Assembly (NCBI GenBank): GCA_934045075.1
Contig: OW203726.1
Location: 15,089,037 to 15,153,036, forward strand
From: Yponomeuta sedellus
Lineage: Eukaryota; Arthropoda; Insecta; Lepidoptera; Yponomeutidae
DNA length: 64,000 bases
Reading direction: 5' to 3'
Numbering within the stretch: the stretch's first letter is position 1; every line of letters starts with the position of its first letter. The translations under genes and the position numbers were made by a program. This document shows, one piece after another, positions 10,001 to 20,502 of the stretch. Below the pieces are notes generated by a model, which made no database searches, was not told where the DNA came from, and worked only from the letters and a program-made list of their open reading frames with translations.

Positions 10001-11093
10001 TAATCACGATGGCTTGCAATCGACACTCTAAGAAGAAGAGTGTCCTCTTTAACTCTTAGCCTCATTATGAGGTAGCACCCTAAATGCTTTAAGCCCAATT
10101 GTCAAAGCAATTCCGTAATGCACTGTGTGAGCTTTTCATTTGGATGGCATTGTTTTACCGGTATATTATTGTGTTTTAGTGCGTATAGACCGCAAACACA
10201 CATGCTTTTCGCGCTACATATTCATTCGCTGTTCAATGGTCTGCAATAGACGGGAATTGTGGTCGTATGTGGATCTGAAACACGAAACCAGTATCGTCAA
10301 ATTCGCATACATTATTTTAGCTGGGACGTTGAAATTAAAGCTAGAACAAATTCAATTATACAGTTTATTTATTGGGAAAGTAAAGAATGTAACAAAATTG
10401 ATGAATAGGGAAAAATTTTCGAATACGATGTTTTTACTACTGCTTTGTGTCGTGTAAAACATCCAAAATTCCATAATTTTTAATGCGAGGTACATGTATT
10501 GTAACACATCATAATATAGGAGAAGAAGAAAACACATTTGTTACAGCTGTACAGTTACACATTAGACATACGAGACACAGAATGCAAAACAGAATACTCA
10601 TCAAAACATTTACAGTTAACGGTGGCGGTGTATCGCTGCTGCTGGTATATATGCAGCTGACTCAACATACTGCTAAGCATTCCTCAGCTCTGACTTTCTG
10701 TCAGTGCCTGTCACGCTCAACTTACGTCTGCAGCCCGGAGGGGTAGGCAAATACCAGGGTCTGCTACAATGCTGACATCTCTTTCGATTTCTTTCGATTC
10801 ATCAACATTTATTAGTCGTTGCATGCATGCACGCCGGTTTGAAGGTGGTTTTTATTTCGCATATGGATTGTATTTGTAGGTACTACGAATGGCATGATAC
10901 TGTTTAAGATTTTGAAGTTATCACCATAGTAATTGACCAATATCTAAAACATGCCTAGAATTCGCTATTTTCGTAGAATTTAGATGAATTTGGTAGACTC
11001 TATATACCAGTATATAACATTGTTCAAATATCCTCTGTATGTAGGTATAACTTAAATTTAACAATTTTAAACTGAGTTACCATTAGATACAAT
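10001..11093. other. Intergenic, no gene seen
   Basis: 10660-10860 shares words with the repeat at 37600-37745 (attagtcgttgcatgcatgc, ggaggggtaggcaaa). No supportable gene. Confidence 0.4.
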
Positions 11094-11358
11094 TGTAACG
11101 GTGCAAACCTCTTTATACCACTTTTTTGATATTTCATTAATTCTGTCTACCATTTTCAAAATTCAATATTACGCCACTCATTTTTGAAATTTCCTTGATT
11201 TTTTGACATTACCACTTTACATTTGAACTACACCGGACCACATAATTCGTCCTTTACCTGCTTATTCCCGTTTTTTTCAAGATTTTTTTCTGTTTATCAG
11301 TACAAATAGAACATAGAGTTGAAGTCGTTCCAGTTTATTATTTTTAAAACCTTTTACA
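11094..11358 (-). mobile_element. Solo LTR, family Q, copy 1
   Basis: Read on the - strand it starts TGTAAAAGGTTTTAAA and ends GTTTGCACCGTTACA. It shares both ends and internal blocks (ctggaacgacttca) with 18678-18921 and 55556-55808. The TG...CA ends and the lack of adjoining coding sequence suggest a solo LTR. It could instead be the 3' LTR of the neighbouring BEL/Pao element, but no partner is seen beyond Gag. Confidence 0.65.
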
Positions 11359-12006
11359 ACTTCACATTTAAATCAGACGAGGATTTTAAGCGGAGCTTCA
11401 AGAGCAGTAAGTTAATTAAGCAGTTCAAGGTAGATAAAATACATATCGTGTGAATTATTTCGACTACATTTTTTTAAAGCAAAAGCGAATGAAGTTGTAG
11501 GTACGTCGCGGATTCTACGTCGCAGATTAATTCCCGCTTGAATTTTTTCAATTTCTCCTTCAGCAATCTTTCCGATTTAAGGTTGCCTGGAAGAAATTGC
11601 TATCAGCAATGAAGAGATTTATCTCTTTTGCAAATCCTCGCAGAATAAATACGACGACTTTTCAATAGAATCAGTGTTTATTTTCAAAAGGGTGTTGCTT
11701 GCGCAAATATTTTTACAGGAAGAAAAAACAAAAGACGACTTATAGAAAAAGAATAAGTTTCAAGTAGCAAGGAGGTTGCATACTTTATGGCAGGCGCAAA
11801 CATCTTCCCCGGCCTTGAAATAATAATTTCAAACAATATTAATGCAAAATCTATAGCTATATATACAACATAGTAGAAATTAAGTTATGGGATACTTATA
11901 TAACTTAAATACAAATCATTTAAAATATTCATAAAACTGTAGTTAAATTGCACATTATCAGAAAACATTTAGTTTTAGGTAGGAAAATATATATATGTAC
12001 ACAAAG
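11359..12006. other. Probable 3' non-coding part of BEL/Pao element
   Basis: Lies downstream of the integrase stop on the - strand. A patch at 11580-11640 (ggttgcctggaagaaattgc) looks like a lepidopteran LINE 3' end. No clear polypurine tract or LTR boundary was found. Confidence 0.35.
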
Positions 12007-13247
12007 CTAATTTATTGTTTCTGGAAATAAAGGGCAAATTTTTACAAAGGGTCTTCTGAATATTCCGGTTGCAGTCCTGACATCAGCGACACGCGCTACG
12101 TGGTCGCCTCCGTGAAATAATCTTGTGACTCTGCCCAAGCGCCAGCATAGTGGAGATAGGTTATCTTCTTGCAACAGGACAAGATCACCAATCTTCAATT
12201 GAGCATAGTTGGTTCGCCATTTAGAGCGTTGTTGCATTTCAGCTATGCATTCTTTCTGCCAGCGCCTCCAGAAATGTTGCCTTATTTGTTCCAGCCGTTG
12301 ATGCCGTTTGAGGCTTGTAGGGTTATGGTCTTCCAGAGCGATCGGCCAATCAAGAAGTGCCCCGGAGACAGGAAATGGTAGTCGTCGGGAGAAGGAGATA
12401 GGGGACATAAAGGACGACTGTTCAAAATAGCCTCCACTTGTGCCAAAAGAGTAGTGAGCTCCTCAAATGTTACATAAGTATTACCAATGACCCTTTTAAT
12501 GTGAAATTTGGCTGATTTTACGCCAGCTTCTTATATACCGCCGAAGTGAGGAGCATGCGTGGGAGAAAAAATAAATTTGATTCCTTCTTCGACAGCAAAA
12601 CCAGATATCGGCGACTGATTAGATTTGATGAAGGTGCCTATTTCCCTGGCAGCACCAACCAAGATTTTTCCGTTGTCGCAAAAAATCTCCCGAGGTTTCC
12701 CTCTGCGTGCTATGAAGCGCCGCAGTGCGGATAGAAAAGCCTCTTTTGTAAGGTCGGAAACCGCTTCTAAATGTATGCATCTATATCTTAGACAGAAAAA
12801 CAAACACATGTAGGATTTGACCGTTCTCGCGCCTCGGCCCCTTTTATTAATTGTAAGAAAAGGACCTGCAAAATCGATGCCCACGGAAATGAATGGAAAG
12901 TCAGCCACAACTCTCTGATTGGGAAGATTGCCCATAATAGGATGAAGTGTTCTGCCTCTCAATCGAGTACAGACAACACATCTATGACAAGTTCGTCGCG
13001 CAACGTGCCTACCGTTAACTGGCCACACATACTCACGAACGCACGCTAATAATAATTGAGGACCAGCATGCATATGCTTTATATGTTCATGGGCAAAAAT
13101 AAGCTTCGTGAGTTGGTGCGATCCATGTAATAAAATAGGATGCTTCTTGTCAAAGTGGTAATGAGAAGCATCTAGTCTGCTACCTACGCGTATCAATTGG
13201 TTTTCGTCAATGAAATGGGAAAATTTTAAAATATCGGACTTGGGGCT
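12007..13247 (-). pseudogene. BEL/Pao integrase, frameshifted with nonsense codon
   Basis: Would join element cDNA to host DNA. The zinc-binding HHCC module is visible (HEHIKHMHAG, later CHRCVVC). The DDE core follows: first Asp in GIDFAGPF, second Asp in IFCDNG, and Glu after HFGGI, as in EAGVKS. A TAA at 12531-12533 sits exactly where the family has Trp between GGI and EAG. A frameshift near 12335-12350 separates GHFLIGR from the C-terminal part. That part carries QHFWRRW and a basic domain resembling DUF5641 (GDLVLLQEDN, WRLGRV). The N-terminus merges with the deletion junction that removed the reverse transcriptase. It is non-functional. Family assignment is firm; the exact frameshift position is approximate. 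Confidence 0.9.
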
Positions 13248-13412
13248 CCAAGACCGGCCGATTCAGTAAGGAATTGTATTCTTTGGAAAAGGCCTGACGT
13301 AGTGCAATTTTGCAAACAAGGTTATATGCATTATATCTCGGTTTTTAGGACAGGGTAGTTCCTCGCATTCCCAGAATTCTGTCAAATTGAATTCATCGCT
13401 GCCAGACGCGAA

Positions 13413-14088
13413 CTAAAATTTGTATACGTCGTGTGACCGTCCGAACAGAGTGAGTGTATCTGTGCTTGAACCCGCGATCAACCATCCTAGTCGGGAGGAC
13501 CTTAGCTTGGGCAAATTTTCGCCAAGATTGATTTGTTTGGAGCCAAGAATGTCCCAGAAAATGTCTGCGCCAAGTATGACGTCCACAGGCGCTGGTTCAT
13601 CGAAAAGGGGATCGGCTAATCTGACTGAGTTGGGAATAGTAAATAACTCAGTGCTAATTTTGTATTTAGGTATGTAACCGGTCAAAGTAGGCAGCAACAA
13701 GAACGTAAGTGTGGCTTGGAAATCTTTTTCTTTTGATTGAATCTGTGCTACACAGGACTCGACGCATTGACTGGTGTTGTTTCCAATACCTACAATCTTT
13801 ACATTCGTGTTGTGCGCATGTAAGCCTAATTTATTTTTTAGGGAAGCCGTCATATAACTGGACTGGCTCCCACATGATTACACTATTTTTATTTTTAATG
13901 CACTAACCCGTGCTAAGGATATAATAGGTTTTTAAATTGGCTCCCACAATCAAGTAACGCGCGTACTGATTCGGTTTGGTTCGTATTGGGATTATACATG
14001 TCGATTATTGCAGTGGACAGTATAATCTGGTTGTTTACATTGGAATTGTTGCAATCGGTTGTCAGTGCATTGGTAGAGAGAGACTCAT
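13413..14088 (-). pseudogene. BEL/Pao aspartic protease, interrupted by SINE
   Basis: Retropepsin-type protease of the DUF1758 kind, which processes the polyprotein. It follows Gag after a TAG stop at 14089-14091. On the - strand the active-site strand reads VRALLD followed by CGSQ, where the family has DSG or DTG, so the residue after the catalytic Asp is Cys. Immediately there a 63-bp foldback SINE (13875-13937) is inserted and duplicates the 11 bases encoding the active-site glycine region. The frame then resumes with SSYMTASLKNKLGL and ends in GWLIAGS. The later motif VILGADIFWD is intact. Both the SINE and the upstream stop would abolish function. Confidence 0.85.
13875..13937 (-). repeat. 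Foldback tRNA-SINE, minimal copy 4, inside BEL/Pao protease
   Basis: Perfect 11-bp duplications TGGCTCCCACA lie at 13864-13874 and 13938-13948. Contains the tail (cactaacccgtgctaagga) and a remnant of one arm (aataggtttttaaat). The tRNA part is gone. Confidence 0.9.
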
Positions 14089-15366
14089 CTACTGAGTTCC
14101 CACTAGAATAGGCCGATGCAGTAAAGTATTGTGCCGTTTCTTACATGAATTGCAAGGTCCGAGGCGACATACGCGCGTGCGGTGACCTGGCCGAAGGCAA
14201 TTCAAACATAGTTTTCGATTACGTGCTTCAGTAATACGCTCCTCAACGCTCTTCGCTATAAAAGATTGACAATCGTACACTCGGTGAGAACCGTTGCAAA
14301 AAGTGCACACGGGAGTGGTGGTGCTAGCAAGCGCAGGCGTTTCAGAGTCTAATGACGCAAAGGATTGTGTTTGTCTATTAGTGTGCATTACTGAGCGAGA
14401 ATTCTGTGATTGCGATTTTGTGTTGCTGTTTAATTTGTAATTAGCATTTGTGCAGTTCGTATTTTTTGGTGGCATTAACTCAAGTACATCCGCCCTACTC
14501 GACAAAAACTTGTCAAAATCGTGAAGAGTAGGTCCATCATCACCAAGAGAGCTGCGGTGCTCTTCCCATTTTGTAAGAGTGTTGCTATCTAATTTAGACG
14601 CAATTATATGGATTATTAAAATATCCCATTTATCCGTGGGCTGACCGAGGCTCGACAACGCTCTTAGATTTTTGTTTACATTAAATGACTCACGTTGCAT
14701 TGATTCGATGCTGAGCAATAAAGTGAGATGATAGTTCATCAGCTGTCTTTTGTTGTCGTAGCGATCACAAAGTAGGCGCCACGCGTTTTGGTAATTAGCC
14801 TGTGATACTTCAATATTAGAAACCACGCGAGCACCATCTACCCGCAAGTAGGAGAGTAAATAATGAAACTTGTGTATTGCTTGTATGTGCTCATTATTGT
14901 GTATAAGTGACATATAAGTATCGCGGAACTCCAGCCAGTGAAAATAGGAACCATCAAACTTCGGTATTTCGATTTGAGGCAATTTAAAGCCATGGTTACA
15001 CTGCGACTGTGGGCCATGTGACGGGGAGGAACGACCAGACTCATACGTCTCAGCTGATTTGGAAGCCTTGTGTTTTGAAATTAATTCTTGAGACAGGGCA
15101 ATGGCTGATATAAAACTATCCTCAACCTGAATCCGCTCGTCCGTCTCACTGTCCACAGTTTCAGAATTTATTTCCTCAATCTGGGTTTGCACGTTATCAA
15201 TAGTGCTCATGAGCGCTTCTATTTGACTGAGTTTTAGTGAAAGTTCCGTTAATTGAATCGAACTCAACGTAGAAATATTTTTTACGAGCTAGAGGTGATT
15301 TTTAAATTTAGTCAAGCGCCCTTTAATGGAAGCTCGCTTGGTCACTAATTCTTTCAAGCTTGCCAT
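14089..15366 (-). pseudogene. BEL/Pao Gag with one nonsense codon
   Basis: Capsid/nucleocapsid protein of a BEL/Pao element. An upstream ATG at 15364-15366 starts MASLKELVTKRASIKGRL, typical for the family, and is followed after 24 codons by TAG at 15289-15291. Beyond it the frame is open for over 390 codons. A DUF1759-like capsid region is visible (LPQIEIPKFDG, then FHWLEFRDTY, and LRVDGARVVSNI). The C-terminus has zinc knuckles: CLNCLRPGHRTRVC (CX2CX4HX4C) and a second CNSC...H group. The frame ends at TAG 14089-14091 before the protease. The single upstream stop suggests fairly recent decay. Confidence 0.9.
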
Positions 15367-15600
15367 AGTTATATAAGATTTGTTTAATCTAAGGAATCAA
15401 AGTGATAAGAATCAAAGATCTCACGCAAACACCTCGGGGCCGCGACCGCGGCCGGGCGCGCAGTGTTGTATTGCAGCTGCGGCCGTAAGTATAGTTACCG
15501 GCGCGCGGCGGCTTGGCAGATATGGGGAGATAATCGGCCGCTTTCGTTCCTAAAACACGTTAGCAGATATCTTTTTACAACTTATAATGGTTCACTTTGA
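15367..15600. other. GC-rich leader of BEL/Pao element, LTR not resolved
   Basis: Bases 15430-15545 are strikingly GC-rich (ccgcgaccgcggccgggcgc) compared with the surroundings, and lie upstream of Gag on the - strand. No LTR pair with the 3' side could be matched by eye. Confidence 0.35.
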
Positions 15601-15756
15601 ATTCCTTATAAGATACAATATAATAAATAATTGATAAATTTGGATGTCTTCATACAATTTTAGGATAGACAAAGTAATTAAATCGTTAAATATTTAGCAA
15701 TCACTGGGTAAATTGAAAAATAATTGCTAAAATATTGAAGGGTTGGCACAAGCAAA

Positions 15757-15931
15757 CACGTCACGTCACGTCACGTCACGTCACGTCACGTCACGTCACG
15801 TCACGTCACGTCACGTCACGTCACGTCACGTCACGTCACGTCACGTCACCTCACGTCACGTCTCGTCTCGTCTCGTCTCGTCTCGTCTCGTCTCGTCTCG
15901 TCTCGTCTCGTCTCATCTTATCTTATCTTAT
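15757..15931. repeat. Pentanucleotide array TCACG then TCTCG then TCTTA
   Basis: About 21 units of TCACG (one TCACC), then 10 units of TCTCG, then TCTCA and TCTTA units. The blocks are sharply partitioned. Long open frames here are translations of the repeat. Confidence 0.95.
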
Positions 15932-16264
15932 CAAGTTATCATATCTTTTTGTGTTATTTGGCAGGTCTGACATTAGGTTGTAGCTTAATTAATACGACGA
16001 AACAACGTTTAGGAATCATATAAAATCATTCTCAAACGAATCAATTGTATGGTGAGCAACAATTAACAGTGTTCCGCCAGCATTTGTTGTTTCCAATGCA
16101 TGCGGCCTTCCGTAAGGAACACCGTCGTAAAAGCTTACCGCAAGTACGTGTTTGGCCAGCTTGCGATGGTCATGTTTATCCAAGTGGAAAACTTAGATCT
16201 ATAATCGCGATCCAGATAACGTAATAAGGGATTTTGAGACTTGTACTGAAAAAATATAAATTTT

Positions 16265-16455
16265 ACATAGGTACGTTGTGGGGGCCCGAGACGCATAATC
16301 TTCAAAAAGAAATAACGACGCGCCTCATCCTTTTATTTGGTGACCCAAGAGCTGGTAGTTACCTCGGCCAGCGCATCAGCCTGGCCATTCAGAGAGGGAA
16401 TGATGCCAGCGTCTTGATAACTCTCCCCATCGACAGCAGTGTAGACTTTTTTATT
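16265..16455 (+). pseudogene. LINE ORF2 C-terminal fragment
   Basis: Encodes WGPETHNLQKEITTRLI, then GDPRAGSYLGQRISLAIQRG, then NDASVL. This matches the usual C-terminal end of a lepidopteran non-LTR reverse-transcriptase ORF (GDPRAGSYL...AIQRGN). It is 5' truncated, as expected for LINE insertion, and is followed by an AT-rich 3' UTR to about 16565. Confidence 0.75.
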
Positions 16456-16565
16456 TAAAGCTTTTGTTTTGTAAATATGTAAATCCTGTTAGATATTAAT
16501 ATTGTACATAGTTATAGGATTTTTTTCTATTTTATTTAGTGTAATTGTAAATAAATAATTATAAT

Positions 16566-16924
16566 ATGGTACGTTGTTGTTATTACGGTAATTTATCACT
16601 TAAGACGGCGTCTCAGAGAGCATTTCCCATACAATTGTCGTTTGGTTTTAATTCTTTAACGCCCTGCTGGGCCTTACAATGCTATAATTTCTTTTTTAAT
16701 CTGTTATACAGATAAAAGTACAATCAAACCTCGATTTATGTCGTCTTAACGTATTGACCAAAGTTTCATTGCGATCCGGCATTTCGTTTGTAAATAAAAA
16801 CTAAACTACGTTTGTATGGGAATTGCATTAGGGCAGCCCTCAGGGCCTGCTCTAATGTGTGTTTTGTAGATTGTTCTTAATATGCACTGTATCATTATCT
16901 TTATCTTCTCTATAATATAAAACA
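16566..16924. other. AT-rich intergenic, no gene seen
   Basis: No repeat end or gene recognised. Confidence 0.4.
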
Positions 16925-17090
16925 AATCGTTGAATGTGTTGGTAAGCGCAAATCTCGAGAGCAGCTGAACCGATTTCACTAATTCTTTTTTTAGAGTATT
17001 CCTTGAAGTGCGAGGATGGTTCTTACGGAGAGAAAATAAAATAAAAAATCGACTGTTAGGCGGTACGAGGTTCGCTGGGTCAGCTAGTCT
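16925..17090 (+). repeat. Helitron-like repeat, copy 2
   Basis: Shares 'gcgcaaatctcgagagcagc' to 'ttcgctgggtcagctagt' with 7905-8066. The 'CTAGT' 3' end fits the CTRR-type Helitron terminus. Confidence 0.75.
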
Positions 17091-17099
17091 ACAACATAA

Positions 17100-17275
17100 A
17101 AATGAATCGCTGAATGTGTTGGTAAGCGCAAATCTCGAGAGCAGCTGAACCGATTCCGTTAATTCTTTTTCTAGAACATTCCTTGAAGTACGAGGATGGT
17201 TCTTACGAAGAGAAAAATAAAAAAAATTAAAAAATCGACAGTTAGGCGGTACGAAGTTCGCTGGGACAGCTAGTT
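17100..17275 (+). repeat. Helitron-like repeat, copy 3, in tandem with copy 2
   Basis: Direct repeat of the preceding unit ten bases downstream, ending 'ttcgctgggacagctagt'. Confidence 0.75.
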
Positions 17276-18175
17276 ATTAATAAATTCTTTATTGTACCAG
17301 TAAATATTGTACAATTGGCGAGCTTAATACTAAATAGTATTTTTCCAACCAACCAACAGGTGACGTGGTGAAGGTGGGGGTAGTGCCAAACAGTGACATG
17401 GTATTTGTATGTTATTATCTTCTAAAATTAAACAATATTTACTATATGTGCAATAAATATAACCAAACATATATACAAAGATAATAAGTTCATGTATTAC
17501 ATGCCTATATAACGGAGGCTAACTCGTTACAATATAATTAAAATTAAAATATAGTGCCTATATTATGCACGTGCTACCTTACCCACCTACCTACTGTTAA
17601 ATGTTTCGTGTGCAATAAAGGGTCATGATGATGATTGTAGACGACGCACGCGTACAAGTTGTGATGTACAATGTGTAAAACGCTGTATGATTGTGTTAGA
17701 AATAAGTTTTATTTAACGTAGATATACCTAGTTGCAGCACTGTCACAGCAGCACATAAAGATTTTAATAGAAAACACGCTTGGATTACTTCACGCAATAT
17801 ATTCAATAACACGTTGAACTCGTAGTAGGTAGGACCCTTTGTCGATGATTGTACTACCTACTTAAATATTTATGATATTTGAATTTTAAAGGTTCCTTCC
17901 TACTTGGGGATCTGAGTGACTGATTTACATGACAAAGCCCTCATATAACCCTCCAAGGAATGCGCTACAGTGATGGGTACACGAATCCCGCGATGGACGT
18001 TTCTCGTCAGTGCCGAGAACAGAGAAAAATGGTTTTCCCACGTCTTGATGCTTATTTCTCATTGAATTGTCATTCTTCGTAGGTAAATATTTATTTTCCA
18101 TCTTTATCAATGTAAGTGGTCGGTATCCCTTATCCAAACTTCATCTTGATTATATTATAACAGTACCCATAACTT
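17276..18175. other. Intergenic, no gene seen
   Basis: Contains a LINE-3'-end-like patch at 17595-17620 (gtttcgtgtgcaataaaggg). No supportable gene. Confidence 0.4.
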
Positions 18176-18266
18176 CATTCTCCTTTGCTTTGCTAAGAAA
18201 TGTAAGCAGAATAATATGAAACTCTATCGGCATTATTATTATAATAAACGATTTAATTAACGATTT
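18176..18266. repeat. Direct repeat flanking LINE and LTR, copy a
   Basis: 'tttgctttgctaagaaatgt' then 'gaaactctatcgg' and an ATT-rich tract recur at 18926-19002. Confidence 0.7.
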
Positions 18267-18280
18267 CATGCTGCCTGTGG

Positions 18281-18562
18281 ATGAACTATACGCGAAAATC
18301 GATTGGGGCTCTCCGCGTGCAATACAACAATGCACTCCGGGCGTTGTTGCGGCTGCCCCGCTATTGCAGCGCATCGGGCATGTTCGCTGACGCGCGCACT
18401 GACGACTTTTACGCGATAATGCGCAAGCGCGGCGCGTCACTCGTGCGCAGGGTGCGGGCCAGTCGCAACACCATCCTGGCTATGCTCGCCGATAAGGTAG
18501 ATTGTGCCTACATAAACCATTGTTGCCGTCTTCAAGTGGCAAGCAATGACAGTGCCCTATAG
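18281..18562 (+). pseudogene. LINE reverse-transcriptase C-terminal fragment
   Basis: Encodes 93 residues including VQYNNALRALLRLPRYCSAS, GMFADARTDDFYAIMRKR and LVRRVRASRNTILAMLADK. This is the characteristic region C-terminal to the reverse-transcriptase domain in lepidopteran LINEs. There is no reverse-transcriptase core upstream, so the copy is 5' truncated. The codons are GC-rich, unlike the flanks. The apparent ATG is probably fortuitous. Confidence 0.8.
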
Positions 18563-18677
18563 TTATGGTTAAAAGAACAATATGTACTAACACTAGAATA
18601 AGATTACTAACAAATCTATATGATTTTTTTATATTTGAAATAAATGAATTGAATTGAATTAAAACACTTTGAAAGGT

Positions 18678-18921
18678 TGTATAACTTTTATAATAATAAA
18701 TAACACTGGAACGACTTCAGGTGTGGTTTTATTTGTAGATTAGTAAAACAGATAACTGGATAAAATCGGAGAAGCAGTTAAAAAAGTCAGATCTGGTCAA
18801 AGGGTAAAGTAGTAGTGATGAAAATGAGGGAAATCGAAGAATGTGTGACGTAATTTAAATATTTGAAAATGATAGATAGAAAAAGAAATAAAAATGGTTT
18901 GAAGAGGTTTGCACCGTTACA
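18678..18921 (+). mobile_element. Solo LTR, family Q, copy 2
   Basis: Starts TGTATAACTTTTATAATAAT and ends GTTTGCACCGTTACA. Related to 11094-11358 and 55556-55808. A matching target duplication is not evident. Confidence 0.7.
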
Positions 18922-18925
18922 CTTC

Positions 18926-19002
18926 TTTGCTTTGCTAAGAAATGTAAGGAGAATAATGTAAAACTCTATCGGTGTTATTATTATAAAAACGATTTCATTA
19001 GA
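18926..19002. repeat. Direct repeat flanking LTR, copy b
   Basis: Second copy of the 18176-18266 sequence, immediately after the solo LTR, about 750 bp from the first. Confidence 0.7.
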
Positions 19003-19372
19003 ACACTTTTAGAGGCGTTTCAGTCAATCTGTGGGTACGTCTTATACTTGTTAAATCTCCACCAATAAACCCCCTATTTTAGTGAGCGTTTTTGGATTGT
19101 TTTAATTGTGTTGTTATAAATAAATAATTTATAAAAAGGATTTTTTAGCTCGTTTATTGATTTATAGGCAGATTATATGTGTATTTGTCAATACTGAGAG
19201 TCAGTAACACGTCGCTTTAGAATCAAAATAAATATAGTTTACTCGTGAAACGAAAGTGAATTTATTGATCTCGCATATTGTTAATATTTTATACGAAAAT
19301 GTACAAAAATTTATACATGCAAATTATTTACAGTAATACCTTACGTTATATTTTAATTGACCAATGGATTTT

Positions 19373-19468
19373 GAAAACCTATTTAGAGGCTAAATTTTTA
19401 GCCTCTAAATAGGATTTTAAAATTGTCCTTAGCACGGGTTAGTGCATTAAAAATAAAAATAGTTTAAT
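19373..19468 (+). repeat. Foldback tRNA-SINE, minimal copy 5
   Basis: Perfect 11-bp duplications CAATGGATTTT at 19362-19372 and 19469-19479. The arms (cctatttagaggctaaa, tttagcctctaaatagg) meet with almost no loop, followed by the tail ending 'aaaaataaaaatagt'. Confidence 0.92.
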
Positions 19469-19609
19469 CAATGGATTTTCCTTTCTTAATTTTTAACTTG
19501 ATCCTAAAATGTGTTTTATCAATTACGTAGTACCAATGACTTCGTTTCCTATGTTATGTACATTCCTGTAGTTATAGCAACAATACCACTATTTAACAAT
19601 TTAGGAGAA

Positions 19610-19765
19610 CATCGTGAGGAAACCCGAGTATCTCAGGTGTTTACCTACGTCGGCACTTGAAATTGCGAATCCGCGTTGAGCACGCAAGGCGATTAAGTCC
19701 GAACTCTATCTCTAAAATAAGGCGTGTGCCCTACAGTGGGACCTATAGGGCTGCATAGTAAGTAG
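19610..19765 (+). repeat. SINE F-type 3' body fragment
   Basis: 'aacatcgtgaggaaacccga' through 'gcacgcaaggcgattaag' to 'cctacagtgggacctatagg' follows the order of a common lepidopteran SINE body. Confidence 0.6.
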
Positions 19766-20370
19766 TACTTTTGTTAGGTTGTTAGCTCTAATGTTGTTCA
19801 GAATCACACGACGGCTTGGTCTTGTGTCGAATGTTGATTCGCGGACCCTCTACTTAGCACTTGCAAATCCGTGGTGTAATGTCAACAGCCTTAACAAACA
19901 AACCCATGCTGCCTAGAAGGGCTCTACATACGTTTACACACTAATTCCATTAGTCGATAATTATGTTAGGTCCTTATGTATTATGTCCTTATTTAATTTT
20001 TCTTTATTTTATTAGAGAAAACAAACATTTATACAAAAAAAACGTTTGCTCAACTTAAAGTTAGTATTATATTATGGACATAATGGTTTGATGATGATGA
20101 TATTACCTTTGTTGGTGTTGGTTGGAGAAGAGAGCGAGGATCGCTGTATATCGCGATACTGGCATGGAATGTCTTTGTGTGCCCTTCGTATTTTCTCTCT
20201 GCGTGTCACAGAAGGCCACCGGAGAGAGTGCATCGCACTGCAATGCTTATGCTTTTTCTTATGCCCAACTAAAACTAATGTAAACACCAGCTGTCGATTC
20301 TAATTTAACTTACCTTTAGAATCGCCGACTGAATAGCACATCCGGATCATCCATCAGAATTTTATAACTA
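19766..20370. other. Intergenic, no gene seen
   Basis: 20120-20330 is somewhat GC-richer and open on both strands, but no motif is recognisable. Confidence 0.35.
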
Positions 20371-20380
20371 TATAATATAT

Positions 20381-20492
20381 TTTAAAAACTTATTTAGAGG
20401 CTAAAAATTCAGCCCATGCTTTTTTTATATAGGTTTTAATAGGTTTTTAAAATTGTCCTTAGCACTGGTTAGTGCATTAAAAATAAAAATAG
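20381..20492 (+). repeat. Foldback tRNA-SINE, reduced copy 6
   Basis: 10-bp duplications TATAATATAT at 20371-20380 and 20493-20502. The tRNA part is reduced to 'cccatgc'. Confidence 0.85.
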
Positions 20493-20502
20493 TATAATAT
20501 AT

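Larger units (their letters stand above)
12007..15366 (-). mobile_element. Defective BEL/Pao LTR retrotransposon
   Basis: On the - strand the order is Gag (15366-14089), protease (14088-13413), then integrase (about 13247-12007). The reverse transcriptase and RNase H that lie between protease and integrase in this family are missing: only about 165 bases separate the two, where about 2 kb is expected. Nonsense codons, a frameshift and an inserted SINE show that it is dead. LTRs were not located with confidence. Confidence 0.9.

Noticed and set aside
11094..11358. 3' LTR of the adjacent BEL/Pao element
   Set aside because: No matching copy is found beyond Gag, and the same sequence occurs alone at 18678 and 55556, so a solo LTR is preferred.
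15757..15931. Telomeric repeat remnant
   Set aside because: The units are TCACG and TCTCG, not the insect TTAGG repeat.
15735..15983. 75-82-codon frames across the pentanucleotide array
   Set aside because: Pure translation of a simple repeat.
20046..20303. Frames open on both strands in a GC-richer patch
   Set aside because: No domain, and the two strands are equally open, which suggests composition rather than coding.
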